From the NCBI GenBank assembly GCA_003993805.1, contig RSEF01000001.1, positions 58,534,269 to 58,598,268 of the forward strand: DNA of 64,000 nucleotides. The letters run 5' to 3'. A model generated the notes under the pieces. The model saw nothing but the letters and a program-made list of their open reading frames with translations. It had not been told where the DNA came from and did not search any database. Positions 49,484-61,600 of this stretch are shown piece by piece; the stretch's first letter is position 1; each line of letters opens with the position of its first letter. Both the position numbers and the translations under genes were made by a program. Origin of the DNA: Himantopus leucocephalus (lineage: Eukaryota; Chordata; Aves; Charadriiformes; Recurvirostridae).

Positions 49484-52138
49484 GGTTTTGAGGGCCATAG
49501 GAATCTCATGCACAGCTCCTCCCCGATACTGCGTCATCTAAATATGCGCAAGAAAACAAGCCGAGCCCAGCCACCGCCATCCGAGCTGGGGACGGGTTTG
49601 GACTTTCTTTTTCCCGGCTGTGCTAACTGACGTGAAAAACCGATGGGGCTGAGCGCACCCAGGAAAGGTGCACCACTAGAGCGGCTTGGGTGTCTGCGGG
49701 GGCTGAGACGAGTGTGTTTTGTTTGGACGCTTCTGTAGAGGTCACTGACCCACCCAGTGCCGACCCCAGTACCGTTGGAGTTCACTCACCACTTTGCCCT
49801 TCTTTGCACTTTGAACGCTGCTCCCCTCCCTCTGCTTCCCAGACCCGGCTTTGCCCCAGCTCCCCCCGGCCCGCGGACACAGTGCCCACGCAGGCACAGT
49901 GCAGGAGAAGCGGCAAGCTGCCTGCTGCGACAGGAAACCTACGAAACCTCGAGTGATAGGAGGCAAAACTCTCCTTTAGTCCTCCTGGCCAGATCCAGAA
50001 CCACTTGTCCTGTCCTATAAGCAGCCTTGGTGGTGGGTACGTTAGAGAGGTGCGTGCTGGGGGGTGATACGTGTGGGACACCTAGCCGCGAAGCTGTTCA
50101 GAGTGCCACCTAGTAATTCCACATTTAGGCATGGTCTGGAGACCTCCAGGTACTACATAGCTTGTGAGCCTGTAATATTGGCACTCACATCCAAGAGCAC
50201 AAGGGAGGTGAAAGGAAATACGGGAGGAAGCCTTCAGAGAAGCTCAATAGATAGAGCCATCAGGCAGGTGGTGGTGGGGAGGTGTCATCCTATCTGGCGT
50301 GAGTGCGTGGAATAACTTTAGCATTGTGAAGCACAAGGATCTGTATCGAGGTGGTTCAGATCACATATGGCCTGGGCAGGAGTTGGAAGGTTTGCAGCAA
50401 GTAAAGCCTAGCAGGCCATAGCTGCTGAGTGAATGTGGTGGATGGTGGGGACACAGAAGGAGACCTTGGGTCTGAATATGGCCATCATCTAACACTGGGG
50501 CTGCTGGCTGGGAAACTGAGGTATGAGCAGAGACCACTGAGGTAAGACCTATGTTCCAGTGAGGAAACATGCATTGGCAGGAGGCATGTTTGTGCTCTCA
50601 AGAGGGGTGGTCGTGCAGTTTCACCTCACGCCACGCACTTTTCTGTCATTCAGGAAGAAAAAGGCTGTATGATTTGGGTCTGGTGATCAGCCAACTTCTC
50701 AGCGGACCTCAGCACCGCAGGGGAGGTTACTGTTTTGCTGCCACAGGCAGGAGTCACAAGCAGCTCCTTCACAAACATCCCCACTCCGCATTGGGTTCCT
50801 GTTTGCTGGGGCAATCAGGATGACTGCCACAGTGGATCTGCTCATCATGCCACAGCACGTCTCCCTCGAGCCACTGTCCTCCTAGATAGGTGTCTAATCC
50901 CCTTCCCATCTCCTGCACCTCAGCCTTCATGAGCATGGCAGGTGGTCACACATCCTGGCTTTAGCTTTGCACACACCTCCATCTCTCTGGCCTTCTCTGC
51001 ACTGCTCAGAGCGATAAATACACCATTTGGGAATGTTACTTTTGGAGTGCGGCACCTTCCTGGCCAGAGCTTGTTGCCTGATTATGCACCTATGGCAGAA
51101 GCGCTCCTCAGTGTTTCCCGAAGAGCCTTTTGTCTCCTCCCCGGCAGGGCCTTGGTCTCTGCTGCTTCTAATGCCCCCTGGGATGCCCAGGCTGCCAGCA
51201 GGGAGAGGTACAGTCAACCTCTGGCTCAAGACCTGCCCTTGTTACCACTGACCTTCTTATTATGGTGGCATCCTTCCACATCTTTGGTGGCCTCTCTGGC
51301 AAGTCGTTCCCCTGCCTTCTCCTCCCAGGCATTTGGGCAGGGAAGATTGTGCCTGAAGGCTGGGCAGGATGCAATATGTCCTGCTGTTCTCCTTCCTAGG
51401 GACATTTTACAGGTGTCGCCTGGCTGCCCCTTTGGCTTCAGATGCTCAAATTCTATCTGAAGATGGAGCAGTTGGGGAGGATAGGTGTGATGGGGGTGGT
51501 GTGGGGTAAGCAGGGGGATGATCATCAACATATCTCATGGAGAAAGAATGGGAAGGGAGAGGAGAAAGAGAGCACAGCTTCTATACAGATGTGGCTGGAG
51601 GCAGGAGAGATCGGATGGAGTGTTTGAGCTGTTGGGGCCTGGTATCTGTGTGTGGGAAAGGAGAGCACTTCCCAGGAGCCAGCTTCCACTCGATTCCTGT
51701 ACAACCATTTTTTTCCTGGAATTGTTTCCTGAAATAGAAATGTAGTTTCGTGTGTGCATTAAGAAGATGTTCACATGGTTTCACAGTGAAATGCTGCTCT
51801 GCAGCTCTTGATTTCTTGTGGTGCAGTTAAAGCACACATAGCAACACTGTCAGCAGTAATATTAGCAAAGCATGAGATGAGTTGGGACTTTCAAAAGTGT
51901 TTTGCTTACTTTAAACTGCTGTTTTAGAAGGAAACTACTACACTTGCTTCCCAGAAGTTGGTCATGACCCTGGTCCTCATTACTGAGGGAACTTCCACAG
52001 CAGAACTGTGTTCCCTCTAGTTACTCTGAAACCCTCTTACCTGTACCAGACCTGAGGGATCCCTGTGGGAGTCCGTAGTCAGGTGAGAAGAGAGGTTGGA
52101 GTTTACTTCGTATTTTTCTACATTGTTTAGAAATCACT
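49484..52138. other. Intergenic DNA between TMEM140 and AGBL3
   Basis: No exon with family similarity or good paired splice sites was found on either strand. Open frames are short and overlap each other. Confidence 0.45.
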
Positions 52139-52144
52139 TTTATT
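52139..52144 (-). terminator. Candidate AGBL3 polyadenylation signal
   Basis: AATAAA on the minus strand, about 555 bases downstream of the TAA that ends the last AGBL3 exon I can read. Confidence 0.4.
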
Positions 52145-52699
52145 CAGAAGAAATCATAAAATGACTATTTTTTTTCTCATCTGTAATCTGCTGACAACTA
52201 AAAGTAAATAAATCTCAGTGAAACAAAACCAACTCTATGCTTTTCTTCCTGTAGCTGTCATGAGGAGGTTGCTGGCCTTAGCTCTTCACAGAGCTCCTTC
52301 TGGAAGTGGAGTCTGCCTCGCAAAACCGGTATATATTGTTTAAGACAAATGATACTTCATATTCAGGACAGACTCCCTACTAAACTGGTTTAGAATTTGG
52401 GATACTTGTTCATGTGGTGAGAGAAACTTTATGTGTACATCAGCCAATGCGTGCAAAGTATTTTTTCAGCAAAAGAGAGCAAGGAGAATTTTGATTTCTG
52501 CAGGTATCTACTCCCTTGCTGGTAGAGTCATAATCCATAACCAAAGTCTTGGGAATTGTTTAAGCAGATCAGACACATGACACTTTCATGTGCCTTCATT
52601 GGCTGAAGAACTGGGGCTCCAAAATATACCCCGATATTTTGCAGCATGTTGTCTGTTCTTTGCTTCAGGCAGTAACGGCAGAGAGAACTGAGGTCTGTC

Positions 52700-55600
52700 T
52701 TATGCCTGGCAGGACTTACTGTTTCCAAAATTCACACCTTGGCTTGCTGTCCTGGTTTTCTTGGGCCTTGCGCTTTTTGAGGGGAGCCTCTCCTTTGTTT
52801 TCCTTTCTTCCTTTTTTGAATTGCTCTTTGCACTATGATCATGACCTGAGCCAAAAAGGAAGAAAAAAAAAATCCATATCAACCACTACAGAGTTACTAC
52901 TTACTAAAAAAAGTACATGGCTTTGGTTTCCTTCATAAGACACTGTGGTACTATGGCAGAAACATTTCCTTTACTAAAGGAGAGCCGCAGCATGACTGAA
53001 AATCTTGCACTAAAATGTGGAAACTTCAGCCATAGGTACAGGACCTGGTTTTATTGCTCCAGCGATATGATATTCTATTGCCCCCCCCCCCCCCCCCCNT
53101 TTTCCCCCCCCCCCCCCCCGAAAGGCTAATTGCAATATTTCACAGAATTGCCTTTATGGCACGCTGATATGAAAAGCAATGAACCGATGGCTAGAGCCTC
53201 TCCCACCAGCAACTGCAGAAGGATAGTGCAGGGTCAGAGGCATTATCCTTTGCTATTACATTGAGATTTTCCAAGCTCTTTTCCCTGGGCTGTTCACAAA
53301 GAGGTTAATGAGGTTCTGGACCTCTAGTATCTCAGCTGGGAAGCTCCATGATACCAGTTCTGATATCTGCCAGTGTTATCAGCTGCTGCTGAACAGGTAG
53401 GAGTTTTCCAGCACTGCTAATGTACTGCTACCATCTGTCTTACGTCTTTCAGTACCTTGACATAGCTAGACAAAGAAACCCACCAAACAGAACTAAATCC
53501 TATTCTTTGGTGTATTTCAAATAGAACAATAACTGAGAAACCTTCTAAATATTGAAATGTCTTCTCTGCAGACTTGGAGACACTTTTGCCATTGCACTTC
53601 TTCATCTTCTCGGAGACCAGATTAAAGCTGGATGAACGGAAATTTTCTCTTGTGGATGGGGTTGTATCACGGCACACACTTTTTCCTGCCACCTGTGGCA
53701 CAGATGGCTTTTCATGATTGCCTTTAGCATCATGTGTGAGACTCTCAGAGCTAAAACACACAGAGGTCAGGTCAGAAAATAATTTATCTCCACAGAAATT
53801 CATGACTAGATATACATAAAGATGACCATGCAAAAGAGGAAATCCTTACAGGTAAAATTCCTACTACTTTAGTCTGAAGCATTTCTTAATAATCATATGA
53901 GAAAAAAAGAAAAAAGAAATAATTTACTGTATTTCAAACTACAAAGAACCCCAATGCTGTCATACTGTCTTAAGGATACTATTGCCAATATCATGTAGCC
54001 ACTATACCACTGTCCCTTCTCAGTCAGACAGAAGTACCCATCATAGAAGCAGCAGAGGGTTACCTTATCATCACAGAAGTAAGGACAGACACCAAAGATA
54101 TTTCTTTCCTCTTTTATCAGGGGAAAGCCTAAAATTTTCAAGTTTGTGTAGCAAAGTCTGACCTGTAAGGTGCAAAGCAGGAGTCCTTGAAATCATTTAG
54201 TGTGAACAAATTAATATGTATTATTTCATAAGGTGTTTGTGGCAATATCTGCTGCAATCTAACTAGCTAGCTAACTCCACTTTTCTCTGTTACCCAACAG
54301 CGACATGTGCGCTCAGCAAGACACAAAACGGTAGGTGGATACTTATGAAAGTCATCAACACTGACCGTCAGTGTTACTGCCATGGGGCCTTGCACGCCCC
54401 TAAGAGTGTACAACCTCATTGCTCACCGCCACAGCACCAGAAACTAGAAGTAAAGGGAATGCACTAGCAACGAGCAATGCACCAGCACCATGACAATGTT
54501 GTAATTTTAAGATATCCGACCATTCTAAACTAGTAAATGTCTGTTTTGGACTGTCTGTGCCACCTAGCCTGGCTTGGCCTTTATTTTCACACCTCTGCCT
54601 TTTTTCCTAGTAGCTGCATGCCCTATCTTCTCCCTCCCTGCCAAGGCAGCAGCAATCATCCCTTCCTCCAGAAAAGCACCAGACAGGTGCCTGTGCGCCA
54701 GTGAGTCCAGCAAGGCTGGGGAAGGAGTTTCAGCTATGTGCTGATGGAGGGGGTCTGGTGCTCCAGATGAGATGGAGGGAAAAGGATTCTCTGCTTCTCT
54801 AATATCACCTTCCACTGCAGTCTCAACCATGGGATGAAGTGGCCAAGGACAGCTGTCTAGTTTATGAATGAAAAACAATGAAGCACAATATCAGAGGAGC
54901 ATAAAAATAATAGAATCATAGAATGGTTTAGGTTGGAAGGGACGTTGAAGATNNNNNNNNNNNNNNNNNNNNNNNNNNNNNNNNNNNNNNNNNNNNNNNN
55001 NNNNNNNNNNNNNNNNNNNNNNNNNNNNNNNNNNNNNNNNNNNNNNNNNNNNTCTTTGTGGCCCTCCTCTGGACTCACTGCAACAGGTCCATGTCAAAAA
55101 GGAGGAGAGTGGATTTGTAGAGAAATCAGGCTGGGATCATTCTCTCACTCCTGCTTTGTGAAAAAACGCTAGAAACCTGTAAAATATAATAGTATCCTAC
55201 CTGGAATCCTCTCCTACTTGGTTGGCAAAGGCTGTAATTGGCAATTTTACTGTAAAAAGTAGAAAAAAGAAAAATAATTCAAAGTCCATATCAGATTTCT
55301 TAAAAAAAAAAAAAATCAGCACAATGAAACATCCAAATTTTGTCTTGGCCAGTTCAGACTCAATAACTGACTGAGACCGATACAGTTACTTACTGTAAGT
55401 TAACATTGCTGGACATCAAAGCATTTACTCAGATGACTAGTTGTGGGGATTAAGACTTTCTTCCTATTGATCAGATTCCAACTCACATACCCACCTCTCC
55501 TTCCTCATCTATTGCCTAAAAAAGGCTATTTTGGGATAAAGACAGTCTAGGTAGCTCCCACTGAAACTGCTCCACTATGCATAAAACTGTAAATCAGGAA

Positions 55601-58600
55601 GTGAAGGTGCCAAAGGCAACATGATTGTTTTGTTTTGGTAAGCATGCAGCTCTGTTGAAGGACATGTTCTCAATCCTGGTGTCTGCTCCAAGGAAAGCAA
55701 ATGTTTGACATTCAAATGGCACTGGACTAGAGTCATAACAGATGTCTCCAGAGTGCGAGTACTATGTCGAGTCCCACTGGTCAAGCAACATGGATGGGAG
55801 TGGGAGAGAAGAAGAGCTGGTGCCACCTGACTGATCTTGACAGGCGAGACGTGTTCATGAGCTGCTGAGCTGCTAGTGCTTACTGCAGGGTGGCTGGCTG
55901 TGTAAGAACGAGGTGCCCTGGGGTATGAGCACTGCCAGCACCCAGGGAAGTTGTCAGTGTGGCAGCCTCCAGAGCGGTGGTGCCACTGCATTCAGGCAGC
56001 AGCTGAACAAGGGTCCAGTGCAGGTGAGATGAAAGTATCTGAGTGACAGCAACCTTTTGGCTAGAAATTGTTTCCTCGCAGGTACATGTATAGCACCTGC
56101 CTTCACTACACACCCTAATGATATATCATCTCTGAAAAAGCAGTAGGAAGGAGAAAAAGGGGCTATGAAGTGTTTTACAGGCTGTGGGATAGTACTCCAG
56201 TCTGGATCTAAAAAACACAGTAATAAAATACTTAAGAGCCAGGATTTGTTTTGCTTTGTGTTTGTTTTTCCTTTCTCTAAGCAACGTCAATTCCAGGAAA
56301 GGCTAGAAGAACGTGATCTGTTACAGTTTTACCCTGGGGTATGGTACACAATAGCTAAGAATGAACAGCTGCAGCTGAGGAAGAAAGTGCTTTAAAGTCA
56401 CCCAGGATTGCAAAAACATTTAAAAATTCATTCTTTATTTATCTCCTCTTTCACAGGCAAGCCCTCATCAGTCATAACACTTAAATGTACTTAACAGTAC
56501 TGTACTTAAACTGTACTTAACTGGACTGCCTGTCCCACAGAAGCCAGTTATAGCTGTAATGATTTGTGCCTGGACTTAGAGGCTGGCAGAGGATGAGTCA
56601 CTTCTAACTTCATCCCTCCCTCCACACTGCAGGTGGCTCATGTATCTTCTTTCTCAAGACATGGATCTCCAGTGCGTCGGCTCCTGTGACAGGCACAGCC
56701 TCGGCACTGATGGCAGGAGAAGAACACATCTCCTCAAGTGGCAAAATCACTGCTGCAGCCCAGGCCCCTGGCCTCTCTCTCAGCATGACCTGACCCGGCA
56801 GAAGCATCTTACCAACCAGCTATGGACCGGGTTAGCTGTAACTGGCTTTAGTGCTGCACTGCAGATACCTCACCTGCAGGGTATGGTGAGGCAGGAAACT
56901 ACTGGGTAAGGTCGATGATCAACGGTTGAGATGCACCAGGTCTGACAGTCTGTAGGGAAGCATGTCCCTTGGATATAAATAATATTTAACACATTTTGAA
57001 GCTCCTTTTATTCTAAATGAAGAGGTTCTTTATACTGTTGATATAGAATTTCATTAATAATATTTACCCCACCTGGCCAAAATAACGTAGGGAATGCAAA
57101 ACACAGGAAAACCTTCCAATTATATTTATGTAGGTTTAAAAAATACATTAAGAACACAGGATCCCCTAAATTAACGAATCCAGTCCTCTCCTATCACAGG
57201 CACATCCTTCCTACAAACCCTTTCCCAACCCAAATATTCATCTGTTAGGTTTCTAGCTACCATGTTATTTTTAGTTTTTTCTGGTTAAGTTCTCCAAGAC
57301 AAAAACAAAGTAGTCATAAGGCAGAATAACTTTGGGTGCATGTCTGAGAAAAACGAGACAGGAATTCAGAACCAAGCACAAAGTCATTACTAAAACATAC
57401 CACTACAGCATGACATTGTCAGGTTTTCAGCACCCAAAGTGTGAAAATCACATGAATAAGGATCATCCTGAGAATAAATTCCAGTATCCTTAATGTAGGC
57501 AGAAAATAAGTTCTCACATTCCTCTGCTTAACTGATCAGTGACAGCTCCCTATGAGTCTATAAAACTCACAGATTCATATTAAAAGACAGATAATATGTA
57601 TGACTACTTTGATATTTCTCATCCAGTCCTCACTGAGGAATTCTAGATCTCTGCTCATGAAAACAATGGCTGGAGTACTGTTCTGTATAATTTGCTGACA
57701 TGACATCTGGAAAAGATTTTAAAGGTCTTATATCAATGAGAAGAATCCTTTTTTTTCTTTTTGTAATTCTCAAAATATTTCATGAGGGTTGTTTAACTGT
57801 GTAGGAGAGGTCAGAGCTGAAGAGAAATGTAGTATTGGCTTTGCAAAATTTTGCCAATAATATGAGCTGTAAGAATCTAAATGACATGATGTTGTAATTA
57901 ACACTGCTCAGAGGTGTTTATTGGAATAAATAAAAATTATAATAATGGCTAAAATCAATAATGCTGACTTATGGCACTGTGGGATGAAGACAGGTAGCTT
58001 TCTATTCAGTACATTACTACTTTGCTACTTTCTTCATAGATTAACTTGTTGATTTTGTGTGCTTGATAGTGGGCTGTTTCATGGCTTTGTGGGTATCTGT
58101 GAAGCCAAAAAGATTGACATTTAGCATAACAAATTCCATTGCTTTTCAGTACTCTGTCCACAGCAACGTCTTCTATTAAAACTCTACCAAACCCTATGCC
58201 TAAACTCCTGAATTGAATAAACTTTACATTTCTCTAAGAAGCCTAGTCTGTTTTAATGTGAAACATTAAAAGTATAAGTTTATGAAAAACAGATTTTTAA
58301 GGCCTGAAAGAACCACAGATAATTTCATAATTCGCTTCACCTACCATGCAAAATAGGCTAGCAATTTAATTCAGTTTTCTGTGGACCCTGTTGTAGACTG
58401 TGTGTTTGACTGAGACGGGACACAGAACCCACTATATCTCCTGGAGTTCACACGAATGGGTGTTCTGACTCCTTGTCAAAACATGCATCTCTTATTTCTA
58501 ATGCAAATTTGTCTGTTATCAATTGCAGTCACAGCTCCTCATGCTTTCTTTTTCATGGACTGAGGCTATCTCTGCTACTTTCAGCTACTCTACTGAAGAA

Positions 58601-61600
58601 CATCCTTATATTTTAGGAGACAATTTTCATCCCATAATATCTCATGTAACCATAAAGTGGCTGAACTGTTTAAAGTGTCATGACAAGAGGTTGTCTCCAG
58701 TTCTCACATACTTTGATGGGTTCTGTTTTGCATTCTTTTTTAAAAAATTCTTTAAAATAATGATGACACCAGAAGTAGTCAAAATAATTCAGTATTAGTC
58801 TCAGAGAAGTTCTACAAAGAAGTCAAGATAGCTTTTCCCTCCTGTTTTCACATATGCAAAACCTGTATTTGTCCTCGTGGCACAGTATGAGGTTAAGTCA
58901 TGTTGAGCTACGTGTTCACTTTGACACCTAAATCTTTCCCAGATTTCCTTGTGCTTGCAATGACACAAGTCCTCCAGTTCTGTTTCCTTAGCTACCCATT
59001 TACTTCTTTTATTTTGTCTGTACTGAAACCAAAAAGTTCTGGTTGATCCCAGTTTTCTGTAGGATTTGGGCTGCCTTGTTTGACTTCAATGAATGTGTTC
59101 TCCAAATAAGCACATTATTAACATGTGCATACCCTACTGCCAATAGGAAAAATATTTTTTCACCTCTCTGGAATTTGCTTGGGATTCAGTTTTTCTCCAG
59201 TGAGATTGTGCCCAGTCAGTAAAGCAGAGTGTAATCATGTAATGAAGACAGTTTAAACTAAAGAAAAGCGAGCTCTTCCAAATGCTGAGACTGAGTGAAA
59301 TCCCAGCCAAAGAACTCCATACTTACCTTTTTGGGACATACTTTTTACTGAGGTTTGAGACTATAGAAAAAAAAATGGCTTATTGGGATTTTAAGAATTA
59401 AAAAAACATATAATGTTTACCTCTTTTCACTGGGTCAAGTACCTGCAATATCTTATGTTGAGTTTCAAGGCCTTGAGTCTGTGAAACAGAATAGAAACAT
59501 GAATGAATTATTATTAAGTTCCAAAAGACTGAATGACAAAAAGGTATTATCATTTTTATGATCAGGCACTTCATGGCTTGTTCAAGGAGTGTACACTAGG
59601 TTAGGACACAGAAAGCTTGGAAAGGGTTCAGTAACTAATAGCAAAACAGTTAACACGTAAAGATCAGGCTTTTTCTTTTTTTTTTTTTTAAAAAAAAAAA
59701 ACAAACCAGAAGGCAAGGTAGGCATTCAGTATTTGGCCTGATTTTCAAAAGCTCAGAAAACTCAGCAACTTGTGTTCACTTTTGTGGTGGTGCAACATCC
59801 CCCCTGCCCCACCTTTTGGCCACTCGGTACTTGGCATGATTTCCTCCCTCCCTGGGCTACATAATAAAACAATGGACCAGAACGTAACATGATGGTCTAA
59901 CATGAAAGAAAGAAAAGGTGGATAGCAACAGACCAGAACACAACAGTGTGCCTGGTCCCCATGGCTCCTACTGTTTGAAGATAATAACTATAATTGATCA
60001 CTCCTGAAAACACATGGATCGTGGCCACAGGCCGGGGGGGGATACCAGGACCCCAAGACCTAGCAAGTTCTGGGCTTGCATAACTGGTGGGAAGTACCGG
60101 AATATTCCAGTGTCCGAGCTGGGCCGGAGCGGAAAAGTACCTGACGAAAGCCAATTATCTCAGATCCTATAAGCAGCGATTCTACTAAAGAACCTTTGAG
60201 CTCTTCTGGATTGCAGCGGGCTGTGGCCAATATCTCCCCTGAGTTGGAACGCCACTCAGGCTGACACCTGGAGGACTAGAAAGCCAAGGCGAGAGAATCC
60301 CTCTCAGGCCTCAACTACTGCCTGTTGAGGAACGCTGATGCATCGTGAGTATTTATCCTAAACTCCGGAAACGGAAATTTTGACTATAGGCTAGCCTCTC
60401 TTCCATCCACCTCTCCACCTATATGTTTGTGAAGGACACATTAGCTTTATGGATGTGGATGTTCTTCCGTTTGTCTGTGCACGCGTAGGAGTTAAGAGCA
60501 GTACCTGTTGGCTCGTTAGAGTCGCCTGCTATTAAGAAATTCCTGATTCCAGCAATCAGAGACCTGTGTGTTTGTGTGCGCATGCACGCTTATATGCTTT
60601 GCTTATATGTATATGTATTAATTTGAGATCTGTGCTTTCACCCATATGTATATGTATTGATTTGGAATACCTTACAGTAAGTTAGCGTGAATCTTGCCGT
60701 CTTTGAAATTGTAATTAAGTCATTGTTCAATTATTTTGTTCACTTTGTAAACATCTAAACCAGTTAATGATTAAGTGCTGCTAAAATTCAACCTCTTGAT
60801 CTACCTTAAATCATTAACAAATTTTGAATCGCTGTTAAATCATAACCGTGTCAAGTATTGCCATCCATGACAACTTTGCAAGCTGTTTGGTGCTCAGCAT
60901 TACAAAAAATATTTAAGTTAAATTCCTTTTCATGAAAGTAGGAACATAACATTAGACTCCACTGTTTTGATCCAGCATTGTTACATGTTTGACAACTACA
61001 ACGAGGCTCACATTTTCTAAATAGTTATATAGGATGCCGAACAGCATTAATGGAGAAGTGATGTTTTCAAAAAAGATTAGGTCTTATTCCAACTATTCTG
61101 ACAATGACCTTTTAATAAACTTAATCTCATGGTAGTTGCTAGGCCAGCTAATGCTGAGCACCAAATCACACACACTGAATGGTAGGAAGGGGCGTGATGC
61201 AGCTTTACAAATATTGCCAGCACACGTATTTCAGAGCTGGGGCTTGGTAATGATCCCAGAGTTAATTAAAAAGTTTACTGCCCGTTTCCCTAGAATGTCC
61301 TGTGACCTTTCCCTTTCTCTTCTCTTCACAGCACCATTCTGGACTGGAAAACACAACAGAAAATGTTTTAATGGGCTTGGCAAAAATCTTGTTCGATGAA
61401 ACTGGAAGTTAAACATGTCCAGCTGAGGGACTGAGGTCTTAGTAGTTTTGGAGACTGAGAAGAGCTGGTATAATATCTAGCTCCAAGGCATATTCCTTGG
61501 AAGAAAGATCTAAGTGTATCAAATAATATATTAATGAAACATAACTTTAACATTTTTTCCTGCCCTAGACTTGATGTTGATACATAATTTCTGGATGTAA

